Assembly: GCA_014729735.1 (NCBI GenBank)
Contig: WJJN01000351.1
Span: 1-6,151 of the forward strand
Direction: 5' to 3'
DNA: 6,151 nucleotides
Source of the DNA: Candidatus Zhuqueibacterota bacterium
Lineage (GTDB): Bacteria; Zhuqueibacterota; Zhuqueibacteria; Thermofontimicrobiales; Thiofontviventaceae
This document shows, one piece after another, positions 1 through 6,151 of this stretch. How positions within the stretch are numbered: the stretch's first letter is position 1; each line of letters opens with the position of its first letter. The notes under the pieces are model-generated. The model was not told where the DNA came from. It searched no databases and saw only the letters and a list, made by a program, of their open reading frames with translations. A program made the translations under genes and the position numbers.

Positions 1-2700
1 TCCGCTGAGTAAATCAGCGCCAGTGGGCTGAATATTTGTTACCCAGGGAGCGTTGACAGTTCCGGAATTCCATGTTAAAGTGCCACCACCGCTGTTCTTC
101 ACAGTAAATGAATGTTCGGTTTGTGTGTTGGAAAAATCCAGCTCTGTTGGAGTGATCATCAAATATGGCTGCGCCTGCGGAGGATTTCCCATTATACGCA
201 ATTTGATGCCATCCCTTGGATAAATCAAATAGAAGGCATTTCCGTTTGCCCTGATCAAATGCTTGTTGCGGGTTTCAGCAGAATGCCAGCCTGCCGAAAG
301 TTTTTCCCTGTTTCCCCATGTATCACCGCCATCCTGCGATATTCGTGTATAAAGATCACCGTCTTCTGTTTGAGTATAGGCAGCGACCACAGTTTGACCA
401 TCGGCAGAAGCAGCAACTGAGCCAATTCCAAGACCGAATTTCCAGTCGCTTAATTCTCCATCATCAGTGACTCGCACATCTCTGATTTTGCTCCCGTTTT
501 CCATTCGCAGATATCGGAGCGACGGTTTTCGTCCGATTGTTCGATCCAGTTCTACTCCGTAACAAATATGCGTATTGTTCAGTGCATCCACAAAAATGTC
601 CGGCGATCCGTTTGCCCCACGAGCATCGGTGTGGTGCTGATCCCCCATGTAGCGTAACTGCTCGCCCGGAGATGATGAGCGCCAGTAATACACGGGACCA
701 CCTTCGCTGGGGTAGGATAAATCTCCGGCAACAAGATCAACAATACCATTTTCAGAGACATCTAATTCATAGCGTTCATCGCCCCGAGTTTGATCTATAT
801 TATTTTGATTAAACAATTTCTGACCGTTTTGATAGACATGCATATTCACCGGACCGGTATTTGTTGTAGTGTTGGTCACGGAACTGTGACAATAATAGAC
901 CCGATCTGCGCCGTCAATTGCAAGACGAACCACATATCCCCGCAGCACCCGATCTGCAATTTTTATGGGTGATGACCATCCGGTTTCTGTTTTATAGATG
1001 TAATACAAATCATAGTAATTGCTGCCGCGATAATTGCGATACCCTATATGTGGATATCCATGACTGTCAACTGCGATCGAAGCGCCGAAACGCATCATGC
1101 CCTCTTCCCCGGAAGTACCGGGAACTGTTTCTTCCTGAAGAACCTGTCCACGACCATTCAACTCGATATAGGTCACCCCGTTTTTCATAACCAGTAAATG
1201 CAGATTTCCCGTGGCTCGATGAATATCAAAATCCGGGGTATCGCCGCTGGAAATATGTATTTCATTTCCCCAGTCCGTAGAGGCAGCAGTACCGATTACC
1301 GCGCTTGCGTGTTCCGAATGCGTCTGCCCGGCAGAATCGGTCACTGTCAGCGTGACGTCGTAAACTCCTTCGGATGCATACGCGTGATTCACCTGAACTC
1401 CGCTCCCGGTCGATCCATCGCCAAAATCCCATTCAAAGGAGATAATTCCCACATCGTCGGTTGAGTTGCTGCCATCGAACAAAATGGATTCACCCGGCTG
1501 GGCGTTATAAGGACCGCCGGCATCAGCCGTCGGTGGCTGGTCAGTCGGTGTGCTGTTGTAGATGCGCAGTTTAATACCATTTGCCGGATAAACAAGATAA
1601 AATGTATTCCCATGCGCCCTGATAATATGCTTGTTTCTGCTCTCCTGTCCGCCAACAGCCGCGGCAATGAAATCCCGCTCCTGCCAATGCTGCCCATCAT
1701 CCGAAGACATGGTCGTATAAAGATCGCCGCCGTCGGTGTCCGTATATGCGATCATAACAGTCTGACCGTTCGCAGAGGCGGCAAGCGAAGCAATCCCCTG
1801 ATCCTGCTTCCATGTTTTGCAATCCCCCTGCTGCGTGGCAACTACATCACGCACCTGGGAGCTATTTTGCCAGCGATTATAACGAACCGAAGGCGTTCCG
1901 TTCACGTCTCTGTCCTTTGCAGCGCCGTAGCAAAAATGTACATTCCCGCTGGCATCAACGAAAAGATCCGGACTGCCGTTGCGATCGATTGCTGCGGAAT
2001 CATGAATATCTCCGGCATATTGCATCGTGTTGCCGCCATCGGTTGATCGCCAGTAAGAGACCGGTCCGCCATTCGGATCCGGACATCCAAGAATAATATG
2101 AATATTATCGCCATCGCTGGCATCGATTTCCACCCGGTCATCGGCACGGTATTGAGTGAGATTATTGTGGCGCTTTGTTATGCTGCCGTTCTCGATCCGA
2201 AAATAAGTAACCGGACCCCAGACATTATCACCTTCTGCAGAACCGTAAACTCCGTGTACACGATTTTGCGCATCCACATCGATGCGGATCATATAGCCGC
2301 GTTTCACATTCTCATCGATTAGCAACGGAGTACTCCAACCGGATTGATCTTTGTGAGTATAGTAAATATCGTAAATATGATTGCCATCATCGGTTCGATA
2401 GCAAACATGGGGATTGCCTTCAGTATCAACCGAAATGGCGGTTCCAAACACACCGGCACCTGGAATGCCGCCAGTATTCGGCACACGTTCCTGATGGATG
2501 ATCGCACCATTCGGGTCCATTTCTGTATATATAACCCCATTATTCATGGCTGATATATGCAAATGTCCGGTAACAGGATCGATGTCCAAATCCGGACCTG
2601 CTCCGGCGGAAACCGAGCTTTCGTTACTCCAATTTGCATTGACTGATCCTGCGATAAAAAATACCATTGTCATTAACAGAGCAAATTTGATTGAGCGCAT
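1..2700 (-). CDS. Secreted modular protein: propeller - PKD - propeller - BACON-like (3' end outside window)
   Basis: The frame is open for 900 codons, from ATG at 2700 to base 1, with no in-frame stop; the C-terminus lies outside the window. Residues 1-22 form a Sec signal peptide (basic MRSIK start, hydrophobic core, likely cleavage after VNA), so the protein is exported. Residues 24-382 and 477-836 are two homologous propeller-like modules rich in G-N-x-H-x-x-Y strands. Each has one canonical Asp-box, S-x-D-x-G-x-x-W: SSDDGQHW at 332-339 and SQDGGDTW at 788-795. Residues 389-470 are a PKD domain (GGPY; WDFGDGS at 424-430; HAYASEGVYDVTLTVTD). From about 846 a BACON-like Ig domain begins (ITPTELDF, FTVKNSGGGTLTW, PWVTNIQPTGADLLSG). 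The start at 2700 is chosen for its strong Shine-Dalgarno; an in-frame ATG at 2730 would add ten basic residues. Asp-box propellers include sialidases, but no catalytic set can be assigned here. A surface or extracellular binding role is inference. Confidence 0.9.
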   Translation of the reverse strand, partial: MRSIKFALLMTMVFFIAGSVNANWSNESSVSAGAGPDLDIDPVTGHLHISAMNNGVIYTEMDPNGAIIHQERVPNTGGIPGAGVFGTAISVDTEGNPHVCYRTDDGNHIYDIYYTHKDQSGWSTPLLIDENVKRGYMIRIDVDAQNRVHGVYGSAEGDNVWGPVTYFRIENGSITKRHNNLTQYRADDRVEIDASDGDNIHIILGCPDPNGGPVSYWRSTDGGNTMQYAGDIHDSAAIDRNGSPDLFVDASGNVHFCYGAAKDRDVNGTPSVRYNRWQNSSQVRDVVATQQGDCKTWKQDQGIASLAASANGQTVMIAYTDTDGGDLYTTMSSDDGQHWQERDFIAAAVGGQESRNKHIIRAHGNTFYLVYPANGIKLRIYNSTPTDQPPTADAGGPYNAQPGESILFDGSNSTDDVGIISFEWDFGDGSTGSGVQVNHAYASEGVYDVTLTVTDSAGQTHSEHASAVIGTAASTDWGNEIHISSGDTPDFDIHRATGNLHLLVMKNGVTYIELNGRGQVLQEETVPGTSGEEGMMRFGASIAVDSHGYPHIGYRNYRGSNYYDLYYIYKTETGWSSPIKIADRVLRGYVVRLAIDGADRVYYCHSSVTNTTTNTGPVNMHVYQNGQKLFNQNNIDQTRGDERYELDVSENGIVDLVAGDLSYPSEGGPVYYWRSSSPGEQLRYMGDQHHTDARGANGSPDIFVDALNNTHICYGVELDRTIGRKPSLRYLRMENGSKIRDVRVTDDGELSDWKFGLGIGSVAASADGQTVVAAYTQTEDGDLYTRISQDGGDTWGNREKLSAGWHSAETRNKHLIRANGNAFYLIYPRDGIKLRIMGNPPQAQPYLMITPTELDFSNTQTEHSFTVKNSGGGTLTWNSGTVNAPWVTNIQPTGADLLSG
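193..1272 (-). repeat. Propeller module copy B (residues 477-836)
   Basis: This is the second homologous module of the secreted protein, about the same length as copy A (360 against 359 residues). It keeps the framework motifs (DLYYIYKTETGWSSP, GGPVYYWRS, NGSPDIFVDA, ICYG, GIKLRI) and one intact Asp-box, SQDGGDTW at 788-795. The site matching A's second Asp-box has decayed to SSSPGEQL at 675-682. It is followed by a BACON-like domain, whereas copy A is followed by a PKD domain. Confidence 0.8.
1555..2631 (-). repeat. Propeller module copy A (residues 24-382)
   Basis: This is the first of two homologous protein-level repeats within the secreted protein. Matching blocks in copy B include GGPVSYWRS / GGPVYYWRS, NGSPDLFVDA / NGSPDIFVDA, GQTVMIAYT / GQTVVAAYT, and the closing RNKHIIRAHGN / RNKHLIRANGN with GIKLRI in both. 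The copies keep a constant offset of 456 residues from about residue 217 onward and 453 at the start, so they differ by only a small indel. This copy has two Asp-box-like sites: SSDDGQHW at 332-339, and a degenerate one at 219-226 (S-T-D-G-G-N-T-M) with Met replacing Trp. Calling it a single beta-propeller is inference from length and strand pattern. Confidence 0.8.
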
Positions 2701-2705
2701 GTTGA

Positions 2706-2716
2706 CCTTCCTTCTT
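2706..2716 (-). promoter_or_regulatory. Strong Shine-Dalgarno deciding the start of the secreted protein
   Basis: Read on the minus strand this is AAGAAGGAAGG, five bases (TCAAC) before ATG at 2700. It supports initiation at 2700 rather than at the in-frame ATG at 2730, which has only a short GGA-like element upstream. With the shorter start the protein opens directly with a normal signal peptide. Confidence 0.75.
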
Positions 2717-2780
2717 GCTTTGCGTTTCATAATTTTCCGTGATTTGATGAATTATGGGGGATTTAGTTTATAAAACAATT

Positions 2781-2789
2781 ATTATACCA
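2781..2789 (-). promoter_or_regulatory. Candidate extended -10 promoter for the secreted protein gene
   Basis: The minus strand reads TGGTATAAT: a perfect TATAAT preceded by TGn, the extended -10 form that tolerates a weak -35. The hexamer 17 bases upstream (TTTTAA) is poor, which fits that class. Transcription would start near 2774, giving a leader of roughly 70 bases before ATG 2700. Assignment assumes a sigma-70-like consensus, which is not proven for this lineage, and the region is AT-rich, so a chance match is possible. Confidence 0.42.
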
Positions 2790-2790
2790 A

Positions 2791-2800
2791 TTGTTAACAA
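2791..2800. promoter_or_regulatory. Perfect 10-bp palindrome next to the leftward -10 (possible operator)
   Basis: TTGTTAACAA is its own reverse complement. It lies one base upstream of the TGGTATAAT element of the leftward promoter, inside the -35/-10 spacer, where a bound protein would block polymerase. It is short and sits in AT-rich DNA, so chance occurrence cannot be excluded. Confidence 0.3.
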
Positions 2801-2851
2801 ACATTAAAATGTGATTGAATAAAAAAATCAATAATTTATGAAAATTTAAAA

Positions 2852-2897
2852 TGTATCTTATATATTTTCAGTGTATAACAATGATACACATGTATCA
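2852..2897. promoter_or_regulatory. Cluster of TGTAT half-sites with a 7+7 bp dyad (possible regulator binding region)
   Basis: TGTAT occurs at 2852, 2872 and 2891, steps of 20 and 19 bases, about two helical turns each. The inverse ATACA is at 2884. The last two make the dyad TGATACA-CA-TGTATCA (2882-2897), with perfect seven-base arms. GTGTAT/ATACAC (2871-2876, 2884-2889) is an overlapping inverted repeat with a seven-base gap. The dyad ends 27 bases upstream of the rightward -35 candidate, a usual place for an activator or an upstream repressor site. The cognate regulator is not in the window. Confidence 0.4.
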
Positions 2898-2924
2898 GTA
2901 ACGAATAATATTATGTTATTTTGC

Positions 2925-2953
2925 TTGACTTTTATTGTCTGACGGTTTACATT
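2925..2953 (+). promoter_or_regulatory. Candidate sigma-70-like promoter for the transporter-barrel operon
   Basis: TTGACT (2925-2930, five of six matches to the -35 consensus) is followed after 17 bases by TACATT (2948-2953, four of six matches to the -10). Transcription would begin near 2960, about 23 bases before ATG 2983. The alternative TTG start at 2935 would fall between the two promoter elements, so the promoter, if real, excludes it. Confidence 0.5.
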
Positions 2954-2982
2954 ATACGAAATTTTTATACTGGACTCTCGAT

Positions 2983-3918
2983 ATGAAAAAGGCTAAACAT
3001 ACGACAAGCGGACGCTGGAAACTTGGATTTGCGCTGGCATTCTCTGCCGCTGTTTTGTGGGGTTTGCTCCCCATAGCTCTTAAGGGATTGTTGAATGAAA
3101 TGGATCCGGTGACTATTACCTGGTATCGCTTTCTGTTGGCAGCGCTTGTTTTGGCTGCATTTGTATTCCGAAAAAATGGTGTGCTGGATTTTGGAAAATT
3201 TCGTGGTACCGTTCTAATCCTACTACTCGTGGCTGGCTTAAGTCTGTACGGAAATTACATCCTTTTTCTTTTTGGTTTAAATTATCTGACACCCGGTGTG
3301 TCGCAAATCGTCATCCAACTGGCGCCGGTGTTCATGTTGCTTGGCGGACTGATTATTTTTGGAGAGCGGTTTAGCGCGACGCAATGGATTGGACTCGCTA
3401 TATTATTATCAGGCATGGTGTTGTTTTTCAATGAACGGATGGCGGAATTAATTTCGCATTTCACAGGATATACCATCGGGATTTTGTTAATCATCACGGC
3501 TGCTTTTATATGGTCATTTTACGGATTGGCACAAAAACAATTATTAAAAACATTCCCGTCGGAAATAATCATGCTGTTTATATATTTTTCAGGCATTTTC
3601 GTGCTGCTTCCCGGATCAAAACCGGGGCAGCTTTCCCAACTGGATGCCACACAAATCGGTTTGCTGATATTCTGCGGATTGAATACACTCCTGGCTTACG
3701 GCAGCTTTGCCGAAGCTCTCGATCACTGGGAAGCTTCGCGCATTAGTGCGGTTCTTGCAACAACACCCATCATTACTATTATTGCAGTTAAAATCGGCGC
3801 TGCTATTTTTCCGTCATTAATTCAACCGGAACATCTGAATATGTGGAGCATTATCGGAGCTTTGATGGTCGTCGGTGGCTCCATGATTAGTGCTTTATAC
3901 CAGCATCGAAAAAAATGA
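2983..3918 (+). CDS. EamA-family (DMT superfamily) inner-membrane transporter, 10 TM
   Basis: This 311-residue protein has the usual length of the DMT/EamA (RhaT-like) family, whose members mostly export metabolites or amino acids; the substrate cannot be read from sequence. About ten hydrophobic segments are visible, near residues 13-34, 43-62, 75-95, 100-126, 133-149, 162-182, 193-210, 223-240, 254-276 and 287-305, forming two EamA repeats. Family hallmarks include WG in helix 1 (25-27), WYRFLLAAL in helix 2, the APVF...GERFSATQW stretch (114-135) that closes the first repeat, and AAFIWSFYGLAQKQL opening the second (173-188). ATG 2983 is preferred over in-frame TTG 2935, because the TTG lies within the promoter candidate and the extra 16 residues look unlike the family. 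The ribosome site is weak (GGA eight bases upstream). The stop overlaps the next gene's start (ATGA), so the two genes are probably co-translated. Confidence 0.92.
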   Translation: MKKAKHTTSGRWKLGFALAFSAAVLWGLLPIALKGLLNEMDPVTITWYRFLLAALVLAAFVFRKNGVLDFGKFRGTVLILLLVAGLSLYGNYILFLFGLNYLTPGVSQIVIQLAPVFMLLGGLIIFGERFSATQWIGLAILLSGMVLFFNERMAELISHFTGYTIGILLIITAAFIWSFYGLAQKQLLKTFPSEIIMLFIYFSGIFVLLPGSKPGQLSQLDATQIGLLIFCGLNTLLAYGSFAEALDHWEASRISAVLATTPIITIIAVKIGAAIFPSLIQPEHLNMWSIIGALMVVGGSMISALYQHRKK

Positions 3919-5540
3919 ATCGATATCATTGTATTATCCTTTTCGGACAATTTTTCTGGTTACTCCTCACTCCGCACATCCTGTTGAGTCAGGAAACGTT
4001 TCCAGACACAACCGATGCGATTTGGGATGATTCGTTTTACGAAGCGGAAATTTTCGAAATTAATCGCCTGAAACTGGATCGTTTGATGTGGAACAACCGG
4101 GAGCTGTTATCAGACTCTGTCTTTGCCGGGCAGCTCGATGAAATGAAGAGCCAGATTTCTGATCTTATAACAGAAGATAAATATGATCAGGCAAATATTC
4201 TACTGGAATCTGCCATGGATTTGATTATGTCCATTCAAGAGAAATATAATGCTGATCAGGCTTTAGCAGGGATGGGTATTTCCGAACCTGAAAATCCTCC
4301 GGCTGTCCCGCCGGTACAATGGACAAGCGAGATCACCATCGGCTCTGACCTGTGGCAGCAGGAATTTGAAATGGCAATAGTTGATTATGATAGCACGCTC
4401 TCAGAAAAAACAGCCAATCCCTTTTCGCAACTGAAGGTTGCTGTGGATTGGAGTCGTCCGCTATGGGATGCGGGAATCAATGGTCTTGTGAAAAACAGCC
4501 GTGATTATCTGGCAACAGATTTGGATGCGCGGGCAGAGCGCAGGTTCGACGAAATCGCGGCAGTACGCCTGCAAAACCGCTTCGAAAGCACGCATTATAA
4601 AAGAGAGATTGATTTAACGTATTGGCAAAACCGGATTTCGGCTGAAGCAGAGCTCGCGGATTTGGGTCCCGTTTCTCTGGATACTGAGAACGAATTCACA
4701 ATTCGCAAAAATACACCACAATCTTCCGGATATTCGGATTACTATCAATACCAATTTCGGACAAAAGGTAGTTACTCCGGCGGTAACCGGCTATCGCTTT
4801 ATGCGGACTATCAGCTTGAAGATAGAAGACATCCGAGCTTCTATGAAAAAGATTATCTCGAGCAGCAGGTGGGATTTAGCTATTTCGGATTGCTGTCGTT
4901 GAAATTGAATGCCTCGTTCAATACAACTTACACCTATCGAGACTATCGATCCGCATTGGTAGATACTTCGTTCTATATCGATTACGAAGAAATACATAGC
5001 CAAATTAATGGATTTTATCGTTTGGGAAACCGCTTTGCGATCCGCTTTCGAAGTGATTTCGAATTTCGTCATCATGCCATGACCACAATGTATGCGTCGA
5101 ACTATCTGGAAATTGAAGCGCAACCTGCCGTTGTTTTCAATTTTAGTGATTACAGTTCGATTGAGCTAGGATATGTTTATACGAATCGTGATTACGATCT
5201 GCCATCGCGCTCTGCGAACATATATTTTATGGAAGAAGATTATTACTCGCACGGCATTTCGCTGTCCCTTGATATTTTCCGCCTTAACCGGTTCATGCTG
5301 AACGTAACGGAAATCTATTCTTTTAAACGATATCCGAATTCAGCGGCAAATGATATCGATGTATTCACTTTATACACTGACCGAAATATCAATTCGTTGA
5401 TCGGTTTCTTCTCCTGGAATATCTCGGCAAACTGGATACTGAGCGTGTTTGCCAATTGGGATGATGACCATGATCCATATCAAAATTACGGCGACACCCG
5501 CAGCACAATGCTTGGTCTCGAGCTGTCTCTCAATTTTTAA
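3915..5540 (+). CDS. Exported protein with predicted outer-membrane beta-barrel, unrecognised family
   Basis: This 541-residue protein is not one I can place in a named family. Residues 1-25 are a signal peptide (MNRYHCIILF start, hydrophobic core, likely cut LLS|Q); no lipobox cysteine follows. Residues 40-115 are charged and helical with a TPR-like or coiled-coil stretch (EDKYDQANILLESA at 87-100). A proline-rich linker follows (126-133, ENPPAVPP). From about 135 to the end, and densest from 273, alternating aromatic/polar strands with tight turns predominate (LSLYADYQL, LSLKLNASF, FAIRFRSDFEF, SIELGYVYTN, WILSVFANW). The chain ends in GLELSLNF, whose terminal Phe is the classic BAM-recognised beta-signal. 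Roughly 12-16 strands are plausible by eye. Its ATG overlaps the transporter's TGA with no strong Shine-Dalgarno, which suggests translational coupling. A porin, channel or structural OM role is inference. Confidence 0.85.
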   Translation: MNRYHCIILFGQFFWLLLTPHILLSQETFPDTTDAIWDDSFYEAEIFEINRLKLDRLMWNNRELLSDSVFAGQLDEMKSQISDLITEDKYDQANILLESAMDLIMSIQEKYNADQALAGMGISEPENPPAVPPVQWTSEITIGSDLWQQEFEMAIVDYDSTLSEKTANPFSQLKVAVDWSRPLWDAGINGLVKNSRDYLATDLDARAERRFDEIAAVRLQNRFESTHYKREIDLTYWQNRISAEAELADLGPVSLDTENEFTIRKNTPQSSGYSDYYQYQFRTKGSYSGGNRLSLYADYQLEDRRHPSFYEKDYLEQQVGFSYFGLLSLKLNASFNTTYTYRDYRSALVDTSFYIDYEEIHSQINGFYRLGNRFAIRFRSDFEFRHHAMTTMYASNYLEIEAQPAVVFNFSDYSSIELGYVYTNRDYDLPSRSANIYFMEEDYYSHGISLSLDIFRLNRFMLNVTEIYSFKRYPNSAANDIDVFTLYTDRNINSLIGFFSWNISANWILSVFANWDDDHDPYQNYGDTRSTMLGLELSLNF

Positions 5541-5546
5541 CTCCGA

Positions 5547-6151
5547 TCAAAATAAATCTACATCGCGGTGATAATTTCGGATTGCCTGAGCTGTAATTGG
5601 TGAACTTGGTTGAATGAGTTTAGTAATCGATTCCATTATCGAAGGGAAGATTTGTACCTTGCATATCACTTCGACTGTGATTTCGGTTCCGTGAAAGCGC
5701 TGAAAATATTCACGACGGAACAAAAAATCCGTCATCCTTGGATTGGGATTGATTACCGCAATTACATTCGCTCCCTGATTTTTTAGCTCCTCTTCAAAGC
5801 GATCGGCTACATAACCATAATGCGTGCAAACGAGCGCAGCAATTACCGGTTGGGCATGTATCCCACGCATCGCTAATCCCTCGGAGACTTTCTGTGAAAC
5901 GCGTTTTTCGGTTTCACTTGAGCCGGGTGCTTCTTCAATGAGATCTGCGAGATTGCCACAAGCAATACCGTAAATCTTGTCCGCCGGGATGCCATTTGAC
6001 ATAAGTAGCATTTTGTGGGAGCTTCCGGAAATAGTCGTCTGAGTACCAAAAAGAAAAATATCGGCGTTATTTGTTTTCTGCCAATTCAAGAGAATTTGTT
6101 CTACACCAGTTTCCACGATACCGGTTACTGGAATAGTCGTCGCTGTTGAAA
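5547..6151 (-). CDS. Asp/Glu racemase superfamily protein, MurI-like (5' end outside window)
   Basis: The frame is open to the window edge, showing 200 C-terminal residues and a TGA stop at 5547; by comparison with MurI (about 265-290 residues) some 85-90 N-terminal residues are missing, including the first catalytic cysteine (CNT motif). GTG 6116 is an internal codon, since the MurI-like match continues upstream (IPVTGIVETG resembles IPVVGVIEPG). Numbering visible residues from 6149, FGTQTTISGSSH (34-45) matches the MurI T-x-x-T-[IV]-x-S motif, IACGNLADLIEE matches ACPxxxxLIEE, and C108-T-H-Y carries the second catalytic cysteine. Family members racemise L-glutamate to D-glutamate in the cytoplasm for peptidoglycan. 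The tail is atypical: INPNPRMTDFL stands where MurI usually has a DSG-like motif, and it ends in TAQAIRNYHRDVDLF. A related racemase of different specificity is possible, so murI is not assigned. Confidence 0.82.
   Translation of the reverse strand, partial: STATTIPVTGIVETGVEQILLNWQKTNNADIFLFGTQTTISGSSHKMLLMSNGIPADKIYGIACGNLADLIEEAPGSSETEKRVSQKVSEGLAMRGIHAQPVIAALVCTHYGYVADRFEEELKNQGANVIAVINPNPRMTDFLFRREYFQRFHGTEITVEVICKVQIFPSIMESITKLIQPSSPITAQAIRNYHRDVDLF

Noticed and set aside
1389..2540. Short minus-strand frames at 1389-1700, 1902-2147 and 2319-2540
   Set aside because: They are in other frames on the same strand as the secreted protein gene and interrupt its propeller modules; no recognisable protein pattern is seen in them.
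2701..2730. Upstream in-frame ATG at 2730 for the secreted protein
   Set aside because: It would add ten mainly basic residues and has only a weak ribosome site, whereas ATG 2700 has AAGAAGGAAGG at ideal spacing and gives a normal signal peptide. It cannot be fully excluded.
112..2773. Many short open frames on the plus strand (for example 112-420, 537-812, 1612-2046, 2498-2773)
   Set aside because: All but the end of the last one lie antisense to the continuous 900-codon minus-strand gene. They show no domain, signal peptide or ribosome site, and their composition is what the complementary strand of a coding frame gives.
2814..2832. Inverted repeat ATTGA / TCAAT around an A-run
   Set aside because: The arms are only five bases with a nine-base gap in very AT-rich DNA, so it is expected by chance, and there is no T-run or stem strength for a terminator.
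2935..2982. TTG start at 2935 for the transporter
   Set aside because: It lies between the -35 and -10 candidates, and the added residues do not resemble EamA proteins; ATG 2983 gives the family's usual beginning.
4791..5123. Minus-strand open frame opposite the barrel gene
   Set aside because: It is antisense to a well-supported coding region and has no ribosome site or recognisable domain.
5547..6116. GTG 6116 as the racemase start
   Set aside because: The frame continues upstream to the window edge with MurI-like sequence (IPVTGIVETG), so the gene is truncated by the window rather than starting there.

Overview
The window looks like chromosomal DNA of a Gram-negative bacterium. It holds four protein genes in a compact layout, and no RNA gene, insertion sequence, CRISPR array or phage gene was found. 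An outer-membrane beta-barrel protein and a large secreted propeller/PKD/BACON-like protein, together with moderate GC and AT-rich spacers, suggest a member of the FCB assemblage (for example Calditrichota, KSB1, Marinimicrobia or Ignavibacteria-type lineages). That placement is inference; no marker gene here proves it.

Bases 1-2700, minus strand: one uninterrupted reading frame of 900 codons whose 3' end lies outside the window. It begins with a signal peptide. It then carries two diverged copies of a ~360-residue Asp-box beta-propeller-like module separated by a PKD domain, followed by the start of a BACON-like Ig domain. All short plus-strand open frames across this stretch are antisense shadows of it.

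Bases 2701-2982: an AT-rich divergent control region. It contains a strong Shine-Dalgarno and an extended -10 element for the leftward gene, a TTGACT/TACATT promoter candidate for the rightward genes, a perfect 10-bp palindrome, and a cluster of TGTAT/ATACA half-sites that includes a 7+7 bp dyad.

Bases 2983-5540, plus strand: a two-gene operon. The first gene is an EamA-family (DMT superfamily) 10-helix inner-membrane transporter. The second overlaps it by ATGA and encodes a 541-residue exported protein with a predicted C-terminal outer-membrane beta-barrel and no family I recognise.

Bases 5547-6151, minus strand: the C-terminal two thirds of an Asp/Glu racemase superfamily protein (MurI-like). 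It converges on the barrel gene with only six bases between the two stop codons. Its 5' end lies beyond the window.

The only clear functional coupling is the transporter-barrel pair. The secreted propeller protein is divergent from that pair and may share regulation through the common spacer. The racemase appears to be an independent cell-wall gene. I found no defence, mobile or biosynthetic system; the best leads are the modular secreted protein, the transporter-barrel pair and the control region.
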